Assembly: GCA_938045215.1 (NCBI GenBank)
Contig: CALINF010000148.1
Coordinates: forward strand, 1-7,402
Length of the DNA stretch: 7,402 bases
Source of the DNA: an uncultured Halieaceae bacterium
Lineage (GTDB): Bacteria; Pseudomonadota; Gammaproteobacteria; Pseudomonadales; Halieaceae
Direction of reading: 5' to 3'
The notes beneath the pieces were generated by a model. The model searched no databases. It saw only the letters and a list, made by a program, of their open reading frames with translations, and was not told the origin of the DNA. Made by a program: the position numbers and the translations under genes. Positions 1 to 7,335 of the stretch are shown here, one piece after another. How positions within the stretch are numbered: position 1 is the first letter of the stretch; each line of letters starts with the position of its first letter.

Positions 1-1
1 G

Positions 2-910
2 GATCGCATCGCCGATGCCCTTCGTGGTGCGGATATGGTCTTCATCACGGCAGGCATGGGCGGGGGAACCGGCACGGGTGGGGCGCCGGTTGTTGCCGAA
101 GTCGCGCGAGAGCTGGGCATTCTTACGGTTGCTGTTGTGACTCGTCCGTTCCCATTCGAAGGCAAAAAGCGCCTGTCGATTGCTTATGACGGTGTGCGCG
201 AGTTGCAGCAGCACGTAGACTCGTTGATCACAATTCCGAACGAAAAGTTGCTGGAAGTTCTCGGAAAAAATACCAGCCTGTTGGATGCCTTTAAAGAGGC
301 TAATGATGTATTGTTGGGCGCTGTTCAGGGTATCGCGGACCTGATTATTCGTCCCGGTATGATCAACGTGGATTTCGCTGATGTTCGCACTGTCATGTCC
401 GAAATGGGTATGGCCATGATGGGCACTGGCAGCTCCAAGGGCGAAAATCGTGCCCGCGAAGCGGCCGAGAGAGCGATAAATAGCCCGCTTCTGGACGATA
501 TAGATCTGGAAGGTGCGCGCGGTATTTTGGTGAATATCACTGCAGGCCTTGATTTGTCACTCGGGGAGTTCTCCGAAGTTGGCGACACGATCGAAGAATT
601 TGCCTCCGAAGAAGCGACAGTTGTAGTAGGCACTGTTATCGATCCGGATATGACGGATGAGCTCAAGGTGACAGTGGTCGCCACGGGCCTGGGCAGTGAG
701 GCGGCACGAGCACCCTTGCAGGTTGTTGAAGCCAAACCGGTTGCGCAATCGCAGGAGCCAGGGCTGGCGCCAGACTATAAAGAGCTGGATCAGCCAGCGA
801 TTCGTCGGCGTAGAGCGGCTGCCGGTAATCAGGCAACGGCGGTTGCCGCAGAGGCTGGTGGTGAGGAGTATTTCGATATTCCGGCATTTTTGCGCCGCCA
901 GGCAGACTAG
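2..910 (+). CDS. ftsZ: Cell division protein FtsZ, 5'-truncated by the window edge
   Basis: FtsZ is the tubulin-like GTPase that polymerises into the cytoplasmic Z-ring and recruits the divisome. The open frame runs from base 2 with no start codon of its own. Comparison with E. coli FtsZ suggests that about 85 N-terminal residues lie upstream, giving a full protein of about 387 residues. Of the 302 residues visible, the tubulin signature GGGTGTG is at fragment residues 20-26. The T7 synergy loop NVDFAD, which supplies the catalytic aspartates to the neighbouring subunit, is at about 122-127. A variable, Ala/Glu/Arg-rich linker follows the GTPase domain. The protein ends in DIPAFLRRQAD, the conserved peptide that binds FtsA, ZipA and other partners. 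The ATG at base 35 is internal (the Met of DMVF) and not the true start. It is followed 77 bases later by lpxC, the usual end of the dcw cluster. Identification is certain from motif and whole-length similarity. Confidence 0.97.
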   Translation, partial: DRIADALRGADMVFITAGMGGGTGTGGAPVVAEVARELGILTVAVVTRPFPFEGKKRLSIAYDGVRELQQHVDSLITIPNEKLLEVLGKNTSLLDAFKEANDVLLGAVQGIADLIIRPGMINVDFADVRTVMSEMGMAMMGTGSSKGENRAREAAERAINSPLLDDIDLEGARGILVNITAGLDLSLGEFSEVGDTIEEFASEEATVVVGTVIDPDMTDELKVTVVATGLGSEAARAPLQVVEAKPVAQSQEPGLAPDYKELDQPAIRRRRAAAGNQATAVAAEAGGEEYFDIPAFLRRQAD

Positions 911-923
911 GAAGAGGGCACAA

Positions 924-939
924 CCGGAGTACGTTCCGG
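924..939 (+). repeat. Small inverted repeat in the ftsZ-lpxC spacer
   Basis: CCGGA (924-928) and TCCGG (935-939) are perfect complements around a 6-base loop, so the transcript could form a 5-bp hairpin 14 bases after the ftsZ stop. No T-run follows, so it is not a typical intrinsic terminator. Its role is unknown and it may be chance in GC-rich DNA. Confidence 0.35.
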
Positions 940-942
940 CGC

Positions 943-956
943 TGGCCTCAAGGCCA
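943..956 (+). repeat. Second inverted repeat in the ftsZ-lpxC spacer
   Basis: TGGCC (943-947) and GGCCA (952-956) are perfect complements around a TCAA tetraloop. This lies just downstream of the hairpin at 924-939 and about 30 bases before the lpxC start. It lacks a following T-run. The two hairpins in tandem could affect mRNA processing or stability between ftsZ and lpxC. That is inference from their position only. Confidence 0.35.
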
Positions 957-978
957 TCGCATGGTCACAGATACGGTT

Positions 979-985
979 GAGAGAG
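979..985 (+). promoter_or_regulatory. Purine-rich ribosome binding site of lpxC
   Basis: The purine run GAGAGAG lies 2-9 bases before the ATG at 988. It favours 988 over the in-frame ATG at 961 as the lpxC start. The start at 988 also gives the conserved N-terminus MIRQRTL, which matches E. coli LpxC (MIKQRTL). Confidence 0.55.
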
Positions 986-987
986 TT

Positions 988-1902
988 ATGATTCGACAGC
1001 GCACATTGCGGAATGCCATACGGGCAACGGGCGTCGGCTTACATTCAGGTGAGAAGATTTATCTTGCCCTGTGTCCGGCTCCCGCCAATACCGGCATAGT
1101 ATTTCGACGGGTTGATCTGGATCCCGTCGTGGAGATACCCGCTCGTGCAGAAAATGTCGGAGATACCACTCTGTCGACCAGTCTGATGGCTGGTGGAGAA
1201 CGCGTTTCCACAGTTGAGCACCGTCTGGCAGCAATGGCGGGGCTGGGCATTGATAATGCCTTCGTCGACGTTAGTGCTCCTGAAGTGCCAATCATGGATG
1301 GCAGTGCGGGTCCCTTTGTGTTTTTGATTCAGTCGGCAGGGATTGAAGAGCAAAATGCGCCCAAGAAGTTTATTCGTATAAAACGGTCGGTCACAGTCGA
1401 GGATGGCGACAAATGCGCCAGCTTCCTCCCCTTTGATGGCTTCAAGGTGTCGTTCACTATCGACTTTGACCACCCCGTTTTTCGCGATCGCACTGCCCAC
1501 GCCGAGATCGATTTTTCACGGACCTCGTTTGTTAAAGAGGTCAGCCGTGCGCGTACTTTCGGCTTTATGCACGAAATTGAGTATCTGCGATCCAAGGGCC
1601 TGGCTCTGGGTGGCAGCGTCGATAACGCCATTGTGGTAGATGAATATCGTATCCTCAATGAGGATGGCCTGCGCTATGAAGACGAGTTCGTTAAACACAA
1701 GGTGCTAGACGCGATCGGCGACCTTTACCTGCTTGGTTGCAGCATTATCGGCGAATTTAGAGCCAATAAGTCAGGTCATGCCCTTAATAATGTGTCTTTG
1801 AGAGCCCTGTTAGCTCAACCTGATGCCTGGGAGGTGGTGACGTTCGAAGACGAGGTCAGTGCACCGATTTCCTTCGCTATCAACGCTGTCCCGGTAACCT
1901 GA
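988..1902 (+). CDS. lpxC: UDP-3-O-acyl-N-acetylglucosamine deacetylase LpxC
   Basis: LpxC is the cytoplasmic zinc hydrolase that removes acetate from UDP-3-O-acyl-GlcNAc, the first committed step of lipid A synthesis. It therefore controls outer-membrane LPS supply. The protein is 304 residues, against 305 in E. coli, and similar end to end. Zinc ligands are visible as H78 (in STVEH), H237 and D241 (in KHKVLDAIGD). The catalytic base is E77, and the conserved active-site histidine H264 lies in KSGHALNN. Each is one position below its E. coli counterpart. The start at 988 is chosen by the conserved MIRQRTL N-terminus and the purine-rich site just upstream; an in-frame ATG at 961 would add nine non-conserved residues. 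It lies 77 bases after ftsZ. In E. coli, LpxC level is set by FtsH proteolysis through the C-terminal tail; here the tail ends INAVPVT, resembling but not identical to the E. coli end, so similar control is possible but unproven. Confidence 0.98.
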   Translation: MIRQRTLRNAIRATGVGLHSGEKIYLALCPAPANTGIVFRRVDLDPVVEIPARAENVGDTTLSTSLMAGGERVSTVEHRLAAMAGLGIDNAFVDVSAPEVPIMDGSAGPFVFLIQSAGIEEQNAPKKFIRIKRSVTVEDGDKCASFLPFDGFKVSFTIDFDHPVFRDRTAHAEIDFSRTSFVKEVSRARTFGFMHEIEYLRSKGLALGGSVDNAIVVDEYRILNEDGLRYEDEFVKHKVLDAIGDLYLLGCSIIGEFRANKSGHALNNVSLRALLAQPDAWEVVTFEDEVSAPISFAINAVPVT

Positions 1903-1993
1903 GACCCCCGTCACGCTAATCACCCCCTGACGTGGCATTTTACCTGTGTTTGTGGCATAGTTCGCGGCCGTTTGCGTGGCAGATTACGACCGA

Positions 1994-2923
1994 ATGAAAG
2001 TCATACTCATCAACAAAAAGCACGGCGGCTCCCGCTCTCTCGAGCTGGGACGATGGTCGCGTGCATTGTTGTCCTTGTGTTGTCTGGGCTTGCCCCTAAG
2101 CCTGGTGGCCGTTGGCTATCTTGCTGGTCAGGACAGCGAGCCTCGCTCCCTGCGCGGTGCGTCCGTTGATGCATTGCAGGATGAGGTGGATCAGCAGTCC
2201 GATGAACTTGCTGTATTGCGTGTGGAGGCGGAGCGTAAAGTTCAGGCGCTGACCCTCAGTCTGGCAGAGCTGCAGGCACGTATGACCCGTATTGACGCCC
2301 TGGGTGAGCATCTCACGGCGATGGCCAATCTTGAGGACGGCGAATTCGATTTCAGCCAGCCACCGGCGTTGGGTGGACCGATGGTGGGCGCATTCAATGT
2401 GGAGTACACCTCGTTTGATCTGGATTCCCAGCTGGCACAGTTTGAGCGCCGTCTTACCGATCGCGAGCAGCAACTTGATGTTTTGGAAACGCTTCTGGCT
2501 AATCGCAACCTGAACGATCAAGCCTGGTTGTCGGGTCGTCCGGTCGAAAAAGGCTGGATTTCCTCCCATTACGGCAAACGTAACGACCCCTTCACCGGTG
2601 CGCCGGCAATGCACGATGGTATCGACTTTGCTGGTAAGGAAGGCGCAAATGTTATTGCCATTGCAGGCGGCGTGGTCACCTGGACGGGTGAGCGCACTGG
2701 CTATGGGGAGATGGTAGAGATTTCTCACGGTGACGGGCTTGTTACCCGCTACGCCCACAACAAGAAAAACCTGGTTGAACCTGGCGATGTTGTTCGCAAG
2801 GGCGAACCTGTGGGAATCATGGGAGCCAGTGGTCGCTCTACTGGCGCTCACGTGCATTTCGAAGTCTACAAGCACGGTCGTCCTGTTGACCCCTCCAGCT
2901 ACATCCGCCGCACTCCGCGCTGA
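1994..2923 (+). CDS. Membrane-anchored M23 (LytM-type) metallopeptidase
   Basis: This encodes a zinc peptidase of the M23 family, whose members cut peptidoglycan cross-bridges or regulate the enzymes that do. The predicted protein is 309 residues. A basic N-terminus (about 1-23) is followed by one hydrophobic segment (about 24-45), suggesting an inner-membrane anchor with the rest in the periplasm. Residues about 57-113 and 140-172 are rich in charged heptad-like sequence and probably coiled coil. The LytM domain covers about 187-305. Zinc ligands H207 and D211 (HDGID) and H288 (HVH), and active-site histidines H255 (RYAHN) and H286, are all present, so it should be catalytically active. The start is uncertain: GTG at 1976 is the only upstream alternative, because an in-frame stop lies at 1958-1960, and neither has a good ribosome binding site. 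I prefer ATG 1994 because MKVILIN opens directly into the basic anchor. It lies between lpxC and secA, as in Pseudomonas. No specific gene name is justified. Confidence 0.92.
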   Translation: MKVILINKKHGGSRSLELGRWSRALLSLCCLGLPLSLVAVGYLAGQDSEPRSLRGASVDALQDEVDQQSDELAVLRVEAERKVQALTLSLAELQARMTRIDALGEHLTAMANLEDGEFDFSQPPALGGPMVGAFNVEYTSFDLDSQLAQFERRLTDREQQLDVLETLLANRNLNDQAWLSGRPVEKGWISSHYGKRNDPFTGAPAMHDGIDFAGKEGANVIAIAGGVVTWTGERTGYGEMVEISHGDGLVTRYAHNKKNLVEPGDVVRKGEPVGIMGASGRSTGAHVHFEVYKHGRPVDPSSYIRRTPR

Positions 2924-2949
2924 TTCAACACCCTGTTTCGATTTGGTTT

Positions 2950-2967
2950 GCCCGGCAAGTGCCGGGC
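2950..2967 (+). repeat. Perfect 7-bp hairpin in the secA leader
   Basis: GCCCGGC (2950-2956) and GCCGGGC (2961-2967) are perfect complements around an AAGT loop, 27 bases after the M23 stop and 30 bases before the secA start. GTTCGCG follows instead of a T-run, so it is not a standard intrinsic terminator. It does not overlap the likely secA ribosome binding site (AGG at 2983-2985). It could be a processing or stability element or an attenuator remnant; the role is inferred from position only. Confidence 0.55.
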
Positions 2968-2997
2968 GTTCGCGTACATCTCAGGTAAGTAATCACA

Positions 2998-5706
2998 ATG
3001 GTAACTAACGTATTGAAGAAAGTGTTCGGCACCCGCAATGATCGGGAGCTGAAGCGCATGGGCAAAATGGTCAAGCAGATCAATGCCTTTGAGGAGGCCA
3101 TGCAGGCCCTAACCGATGAGCAACTCGCCGCCAAGACCCCCGAGTTCAGGCAGCGGCTTGCAGATGGCCAGAAGCTGGAAACCCTGCTGCCAGAAGCCTT
3201 TGCTGTAGTGCGTGAGGCGGGGGTGCGCGTGATGGGTATGCGTCACTTTGACGTTCAGATGATCGGTGGCATGGCGTTGTTTGAGGGCAAGATTGCCGAG
3301 ATGCGCACGGGTGAAGGTAAAACCCTGGTGGCAACTCTGCCGGCCTATTTGAACGCCTTGACCGGAAACAGCGTTCACCTGATTACGGTGAATGACTATC
3401 TCGCGAATCGCGATGCCCAGTGGATGGGGCCATTGTACCGCTTCCTGGGGATTTCGGTGGGCGTCGTGCGCTCTGGGCAGGCTCAGGAGCAAAAACGCGA
3501 AGCCTATAGCGCCGACATCATTTATGGCACGAACAACGAGTTTGGCTTTGATTACCTGCGTGACAACATGGCATTCAGTCTGGAAGACAGGATGCAGGGT
3601 GATCTGAGCTTTGCAATTGTGGACGAGGTGGACTCTATCCTTATCGATGAGGCGCGCACCCCGTTGATTATTTCCGGAGCCTCAGAAGACAGCTCCGAGC
3701 TCTACAAGCGCATCAACAAGCTGATTCCAGCTCTTAAGCCGGAGTTGGAAGGCCAGGAAGGCCACTTCACCGTTGACGAAAAGCAGCGTCAGGTTGAGCT
3801 CACGGAAGAAGGGCACATCTTTATTGAGGGCTTGCTGGTTGAGGAAAAGCTGCTGGAGGAGGGAGATAGCCTCTACGCGGCAACCAACCTGAGTTTGTTG
3901 CATCACGTTTACTCCGGCATGCGGGCTCATGCACTGTTTCACCGCGATGTTGAATATATCGTGCAAGATGGTCAGGTTGTACTTATCGATGAGCACACGG
4001 GCCGAACCATGGCTGGCAGGCGGCTTTCCGAGGGTTTGCATCAGGCCATTGAAGCTAAGGAAGGCGTTTCGATTCAGAGTGAGAGCCAGACGCTTGCGTC
4101 TACCACATTCCAGAACTACTTCCGCCTGTATGACAAGCTGGCAGGAATGACCGGCACGGCAGATACAGAGGCGTTCGAGTTCCGCCAGATTTACGGGCTG
4201 GAAGTGTTGGTTATCCCAACCAACAAACCGCAGGCACGTGATGACATGAATGATCTGGTGTACCTCACCAGTGAAGAGAAGTTTGATGCCATCGTGGCGG
4301 ACGTGCGGGAGTGTATGGATAACGGTGCACCGGTACTGGTTGGTACCGCGTCGGTAGAGACCTCGGAGATATTGTCCCAGCGATTTCGCGAGGCGAAGAT
4401 CGAGCACAAGGTACTTAATGCTAAGTATCACGAACAAGAGGCGGAGATCATTGCGCAGGCTGGTCGGCCAGGCGTGGTGACGATTGCGACGAATATGGCC
4501 GGTCGAGGTACCGATATCGTATTGGGTGGCAACCTGGAAGCGGAGCTGGCGCAGGCTGGCGATGTGAATGAGGAGAAAAAGGCAGAGTTGACCAAGGACT
4601 GGGAGGAACGGCATGCGCAGGTTTTGGCAGCAGGCGGTCTGCATATATTAGGTACAGAGCGGCATGAGTCGCGCCGCATCGACAATCAGTTGCGCGGACG
4701 AGCGGGCCGTCAGGGTGATCCCGGTGCCTCGCGTTTCTATCTCTCGTTGGAAGATAACCTGATGCGGATTTTTGCGTCGGATCGGGTCAAGGGTTTCATG
4801 CAGGCCCTGGGCATGGAGAAGGGTGAGGCTATCGAGCACCGGATGGTGACCAATGCCATCGAGAAGGCGCAGCGCAAGGTAGAAGGGCGCAACTTTGATA
4901 TCCGCAAGCAGCTTCTTGAATATGACGACGTGGCCAACGACCAGCGTCAGATTATCTATCAGCAGCGCAATGACCTACTGACTGAATCAGATATCTCCGA
5001 AACGATTACGGCGATCCGTGAAGACGTGGTAAATGAAGCGATCAGCAGTTTTATACCACCTATGAGCGTAGAGGAGCAGTGGGACGTGCCCGGCCTCGAG
5101 CGTCAGCTTGAGGCGGAATTTGCCACTACGCTGCCCATTCAGGAATGGCTGGACAAGGACGACAACCTTTACGAGGAAGCCTTGCGCGAGCGCCTGTGTA
5201 ATGAGATTCAGGCCGCGTATGACGCCAAGTCGGAGCAGGTAGGCCCCGACATGCGCAAGATCGAGAAGCAGATCATGCTGCAGGTGCTGGATACATTGTG
5301 GAAGGAGCATCTGTCTACGATGGATCATCTGCGTCAGGGCATCCATTTGCGCGCCTATGCGCAGAAAAACCCCAAGCAGGAGTACAAGCGTGAGTCGTTT
5401 GCCCTGTTTGAAGAGCTACTCAGCAACCTGAAGTACGAGGTGATCAAGTTCTTAAGCCATGTACAGATTCAGCGACAGGACGAGGCTGCGCTCATAGAGC
5501 AGGCGCGTCGTGAGGAAGCCGAGCGTGAGAAACTGGCTTTCCAGCACGCATCCGCGTCGGGCTTGCCGCCTTCTGATGAAGCGCAGCCGCAGCCAACCGC
5601 AACACCACAACCGATTAAGCGGCTTGAGCCCAAGATAGGACGCAATGATCCCTGCCCCTGTGGGAGCGGCAAAAAGTACAAGCAATGCCACGGGTCTTTG
5701 CAATAG
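2998..5706 (+). CDS. secA: Preprotein translocase ATPase SecA
   Basis: SecA is the motor ATPase that drives unfolded preproteins through the SecYEG channel of the inner membrane. The protein is 902 residues, against 901 in E. coli, and similar throughout. Walker A, MRTGEGKT, is at 102-109 and Walker B, DEVD, at 209-212. The preprotein cross-linking domain covers about 220-375. In the second nucleotide-binding domain, TNMAGRGTD is at 498-506 and QLRGRAGRQGD at 564-574. The helical scaffold and wing domains follow (about 615-830), then a Gln/Pro-rich linker. The C-terminal zinc motif, C886, C888, C897 and H898, is the SecB- and phospholipid-binding tail. The ATG at 2998 gives the conserved N-terminus (VFGTRNDRELKRM) and has a weak AGG-containing ribosome binding site 12 bases upstream. 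In E. coli, secA is controlled by the arrest peptide of upstream secM; no secM-like gene occurs here. argJ begins 3 bases after the stop. Confidence 0.99.
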   Translation: MVTNVLKKVFGTRNDRELKRMGKMVKQINAFEEAMQALTDEQLAAKTPEFRQRLADGQKLETLLPEAFAVVREAGVRVMGMRHFDVQMIGGMALFEGKIAEMRTGEGKTLVATLPAYLNALTGNSVHLITVNDYLANRDAQWMGPLYRFLGISVGVVRSGQAQEQKREAYSADIIYGTNNEFGFDYLRDNMAFSLEDRMQGDLSFAIVDEVDSILIDEARTPLIISGASEDSSELYKRINKLIPALKPELEGQEGHFTVDEKQRQVELTEEGHIFIEGLLVEEKLLEEGDSLYAATNLSLLHHVYSGMRAHALFHRDVEYIVQDGQVVLIDEHTGRTMAGRRLSEGLHQAIEAKEGVSIQSESQTLASTTFQNYFRLYDKLAGMTGTADTEAFEFRQIYGLEVLVIPTNKPQARDDMNDLVYLTSEEKFDAIVADVRECMDNGAPVLVGTASVETSEILSQRFREAKIEHKVLNAKYHEQEAEIIAQAGRPGVVTIATNMAGRGTDIVLGGNLEAELAQAGDVNEEKKAELTKDWEERHAQVLAAGGLHILGTERHESRRIDNQLRGRAGRQGDPGASRFYLSLEDNLMRIFASDRVKGFMQALGMEKGEAIEHRMVTNAIEKAQRKVEGRNFDIRKQLLEYDDVANDQRQIIYQQRNDLLTESDISETITAIREDVVNEAISSFIPPMSVEEQWDVPGLERQLEAEFATTLPIQEWLDKDDNLYEEALRERLCNEIQAAYDAKSEQVGPDMRKIEKQIMLQVLDTLWKEHLSTMDHLRQGIHLRAYAQKNPKQEYKRESFALFEELLSNLKYEVIKFLSHVQIQRQDEAALIEQARREEAEREKLAFQHASASGLPPSDEAQPQPTATPQPIKRLEPKIGRNDPCPCGSGKKYKQCHGSLQ

Positions 5707-5709
5707 ATC

Positions 5710-6936
5710 ATGGCGGTTGGTAGTGGGGATTTACCGCAACTGCATCGTGTGGAGGGTATCCGGCTGGGTACCGTCTGCGCGGGCATCAAGAAGCCCGGTC
5801 GCAAAGATCTGGTATTGATCGAAGCGGCGGCGGGCACGCAATGCGCTGCCGTCTTTACTCGTAACGCATTCTGCGCAGCGCCGGTGACCATTGCCCGGGA
5901 AAACCTCGAGCGATCCAACTCCCAGCCCGGCTACCTGCTGGTTAACACGGGCAATGCCAATGCCGGTACGGGTGAACCGGGCCTGCGCGATGCGCTTGCA
6001 TGCTGCACGGCTGTTGCAGAGCTTGCGGGAGTTTCCCCTTCCGCGGTTCTACCCTTTTCTACAGGGGTTATCGGTGAGCCCCTGCCAGTAGACACCATTG
6101 TCGATGCTATACCGCAAGCTCTCGCTGAGCTCGATGAAGAAGGTTGGGCCGATGCAGCCGAAGGAATTCTGACAACGGATACGCGGCCAAAAGCAGAGTC
6201 AGTGCGCTTTCAGTATGAAGGCAGAGAGTTTGTGGTAACAGGGATTGCCAAGGGTGCGGGTATGATTCGCCCCAATATGGCAACAATGCTGGCTTACCTG
6301 ACAACGGATGTGGCGATTGAGCCCGCCTTGCTGCAGAAAATTCTCAGTGCCTCGGTAGAGCATACGTTCAACCGCATTACGATTGACGGCGATACGTCTA
6401 CTAATGACGCCTGTGTACTATTGGCAACGGGGGCAGCGGGCAATGAACCTGTTGCTGACGAAAACTCGGATTTGTACGGTGCCCTGCACATGGCGGTAGA
6501 ACAGGTTTGCCTGTCGTTGGCTCAGGGGCTGGTACGTGATGGCGAAGGCGCCAGCAAGTTTGTTACCGTTGAAGTGAACGGCGGGGACTCGGAGCAGGAA
6601 TGCCTCGACGTTGCATTCACTATTGCTCACTCGCCCTTGGTTAAAACGGCACTGTTTGCGAGTGATCCCAACTGGGGTCGGCTGCTCGCTGCCATCGGCC
6701 GGGCAGGCGTGGATGATCTCGACGTTAACAAGGTGGCCGTGTACCTCAACGATGTGTTGATTGCAGAGCAGGGATGCCGGGCTTCATCCTACACAGAGGA
6801 GCAAGGCGTTGCGGCCATGTCGCCCGAAGAGATTGTTGTTCGCATTGAGTTGCACCGCGGCAGTGCGGAAGCGACTGTCTGGACCACGGACTTTTCCTAT
6901 GACTATGTGCGCATCAACGCCGAATACCGCACCTGA
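5710..6936 (+). CDS. argJ: Glutamate N-acetyltransferase / amino-acid acetyltransferase ArgJ
   Basis: ArgJ moves the acetyl group from N-acetylornithine to glutamate, recycling it in the cyclic arginine pathway. Some family members also acetylate glutamate from acetyl-CoA; which activity applies here cannot be read from sequence alone. The protein is 408 residues and strongly resembles Pseudomonas ArgJ along its length. It is a self-cleaving Ntn-hydrolase-type enzyme: the cleavage site is A191-T192 in the conserved KGAGMIRPNMATML segment, T192 becoming the N-terminal nucleophile of the beta chain. The oxyanion-hole residues T118 and G119 (STGV) are present. So are DGDTSTND (about 226-233), DGEGASKF with E279, and the C-terminal NAEYRT with N403 and T408. 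The ATG at 5710 is supported by the MAVG N-terminus and follows the secA stop by three bases. No clear ribosome binding site precedes it, so translation is probably coupled to secA. mutT follows with no gap. Confidence 0.98.
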   Translation: MAVGSGDLPQLHRVEGIRLGTVCAGIKKPGRKDLVLIEAAAGTQCAAVFTRNAFCAAPVTIARENLERSNSQPGYLLVNTGNANAGTGEPGLRDALACCTAVAELAGVSPSAVLPFSTGVIGEPLPVDTIVDAIPQALAELDEEGWADAAEGILTTDTRPKAESVRFQYEGREFVVTGIAKGAGMIRPNMATMLAYLTTDVAIEPALLQKILSASVEHTFNRITIDGDTSTNDACVLLATGAAGNEPVADENSDLYGALHMAVEQVCLSLAQGLVRDGEGASKFVTVEVNGGDSEQECLDVAFTIAHSPLVKTALFASDPNWGRLLAAIGRAGVDDLDVNKVAVYLNDVLIAEQGCRASSYTEEQGVAAMSPEEIVVRIELHRGSAEATVWTTDFSYDYVRINAEYRT

Positions 6937-7335
6937 ATGAGCCTCGTACACGTAGCGGTTGGCGTTATTCTGGATGCGGATGATCGGATTCTGATTGCCC
7001 GCCGCGACAACGATGCGCATCAGGGTGGCTTGTGGGAGTTCCCTGGCGGAAAGGTTGAAGCCCGGGAGACGCTGCAGGTAGCGATGGCGCGAGAGTTACG
7101 CGAAGAACTGGGTATCGATATCGGCGCGCTCTCACCGCTGCTGGAAGTTCGACACGACTATGGTGATAAGCAGGTACTGCTGGATGTGCATATCGTACGG
7201 GGTTTTACCGGCGAACCCGAGGGCAGGGAAGGGCAGCCTCTGAAGTGGGTGACTGTTGCCGAGTTACATCAGTTTGATTTCCCGGCGGCGAATGTGCCGA
7301 TTGTGGAGGCGGTGCAGCAACTGCTATGTAACTAA
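6937..7335 (+). CDS. mutT: Nudix hydrolase MutT, 8-oxo-dGTP diphosphatase
   Basis: MutT hydrolyses 8-oxo-dGTP to the monophosphate in the cytoplasm, keeping the oxidised nucleotide out of DNA and so preventing A:T to C:G mutations. The protein is 132 residues, close to E. coli MutT (129). The Nudix box is complete: G38, E44, then R52-E53-L54-x-E56-E57-x-G59-I60, with the metal-binding glutamates intact. Residues used for 8-oxoguanine recognition in E. coli are conserved at the same positions: R23, F35 in EFPGG, and N119 in FPAAN. This distinguishes it from generic Nudix proteins. The start ATG directly abuts the argJ stop (TGA|ATG) with no clear ribosome binding site, which suggests translational coupling. 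It ends as a single-domain protein, without the thiamine-phosphate synthase-like C-terminal domain fused to MutT in some pseudomonads. Its stop codon lies inside the left arm of the inverted repeat at 7329-7395. Confidence 0.95.
   Translation: MSLVHVAVGVILDADDRILIARRDNDAHQGGLWEFPGGKVEARETLQVAMARELREELGIDIGALSPLLEVRHDYGDKQVLLDVHIVRGFTGEPEGREGQPLKWVTVAELHQFDFPAANVPIVEAVQQLLCN

Noticed and set aside
35..37. ATG at base 35 as a start for a short FtsZ
   Set aside because: The frame is open and FtsZ-like upstream to base 2 (DRIADALRGAD), so the gene is cut by the window edge and not shortened.
961..987. Upstream ATG as the lpxC start
   Set aside because: It would add nine residues absent from LpxC of other bacteria and has a poorer upstream site than the ATG at 988, which gives the conserved N-terminus.
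1909..1940. CGTCA/TGACG inverted repeat followed by TTTT after lpxC, as a terminator
   Set aside because: The stem is only 5 bp with a 14-base loop, and the T-run is short and not adjacent to the stem. It is too weak to call.
1927..1961. Possible sigma-70 promoter for the M23 gene (CTGACG ... CATAGT)
   Set aside because: The spacing between the two hexamers is about 23 bases and both match the consensus poorly.
2096..2875. Open frame on the - strand opposite the M23 peptidase gene (259 codons)
   Set aside because: It fully overlaps a gene with complete active-site motifs on the + strand and has no recognisable motifs of its own. It is a shadow frame.
3001..3009. GTAACTAAC shared by the secA start and the end of mutT (7328-7336)
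   Set aside because: This is a single 9-base match between two coding contexts with no extended similarity. Chance is sufficient.
3682..4644. Long open frame on the - strand opposite secA (320 codons)
   Set aside because: It lies entirely inside the well-conserved secA gene, shows no recognisable domain, and its Cys/His/Leu-rich composition is typical of an antisense shadow of a coding sequence.
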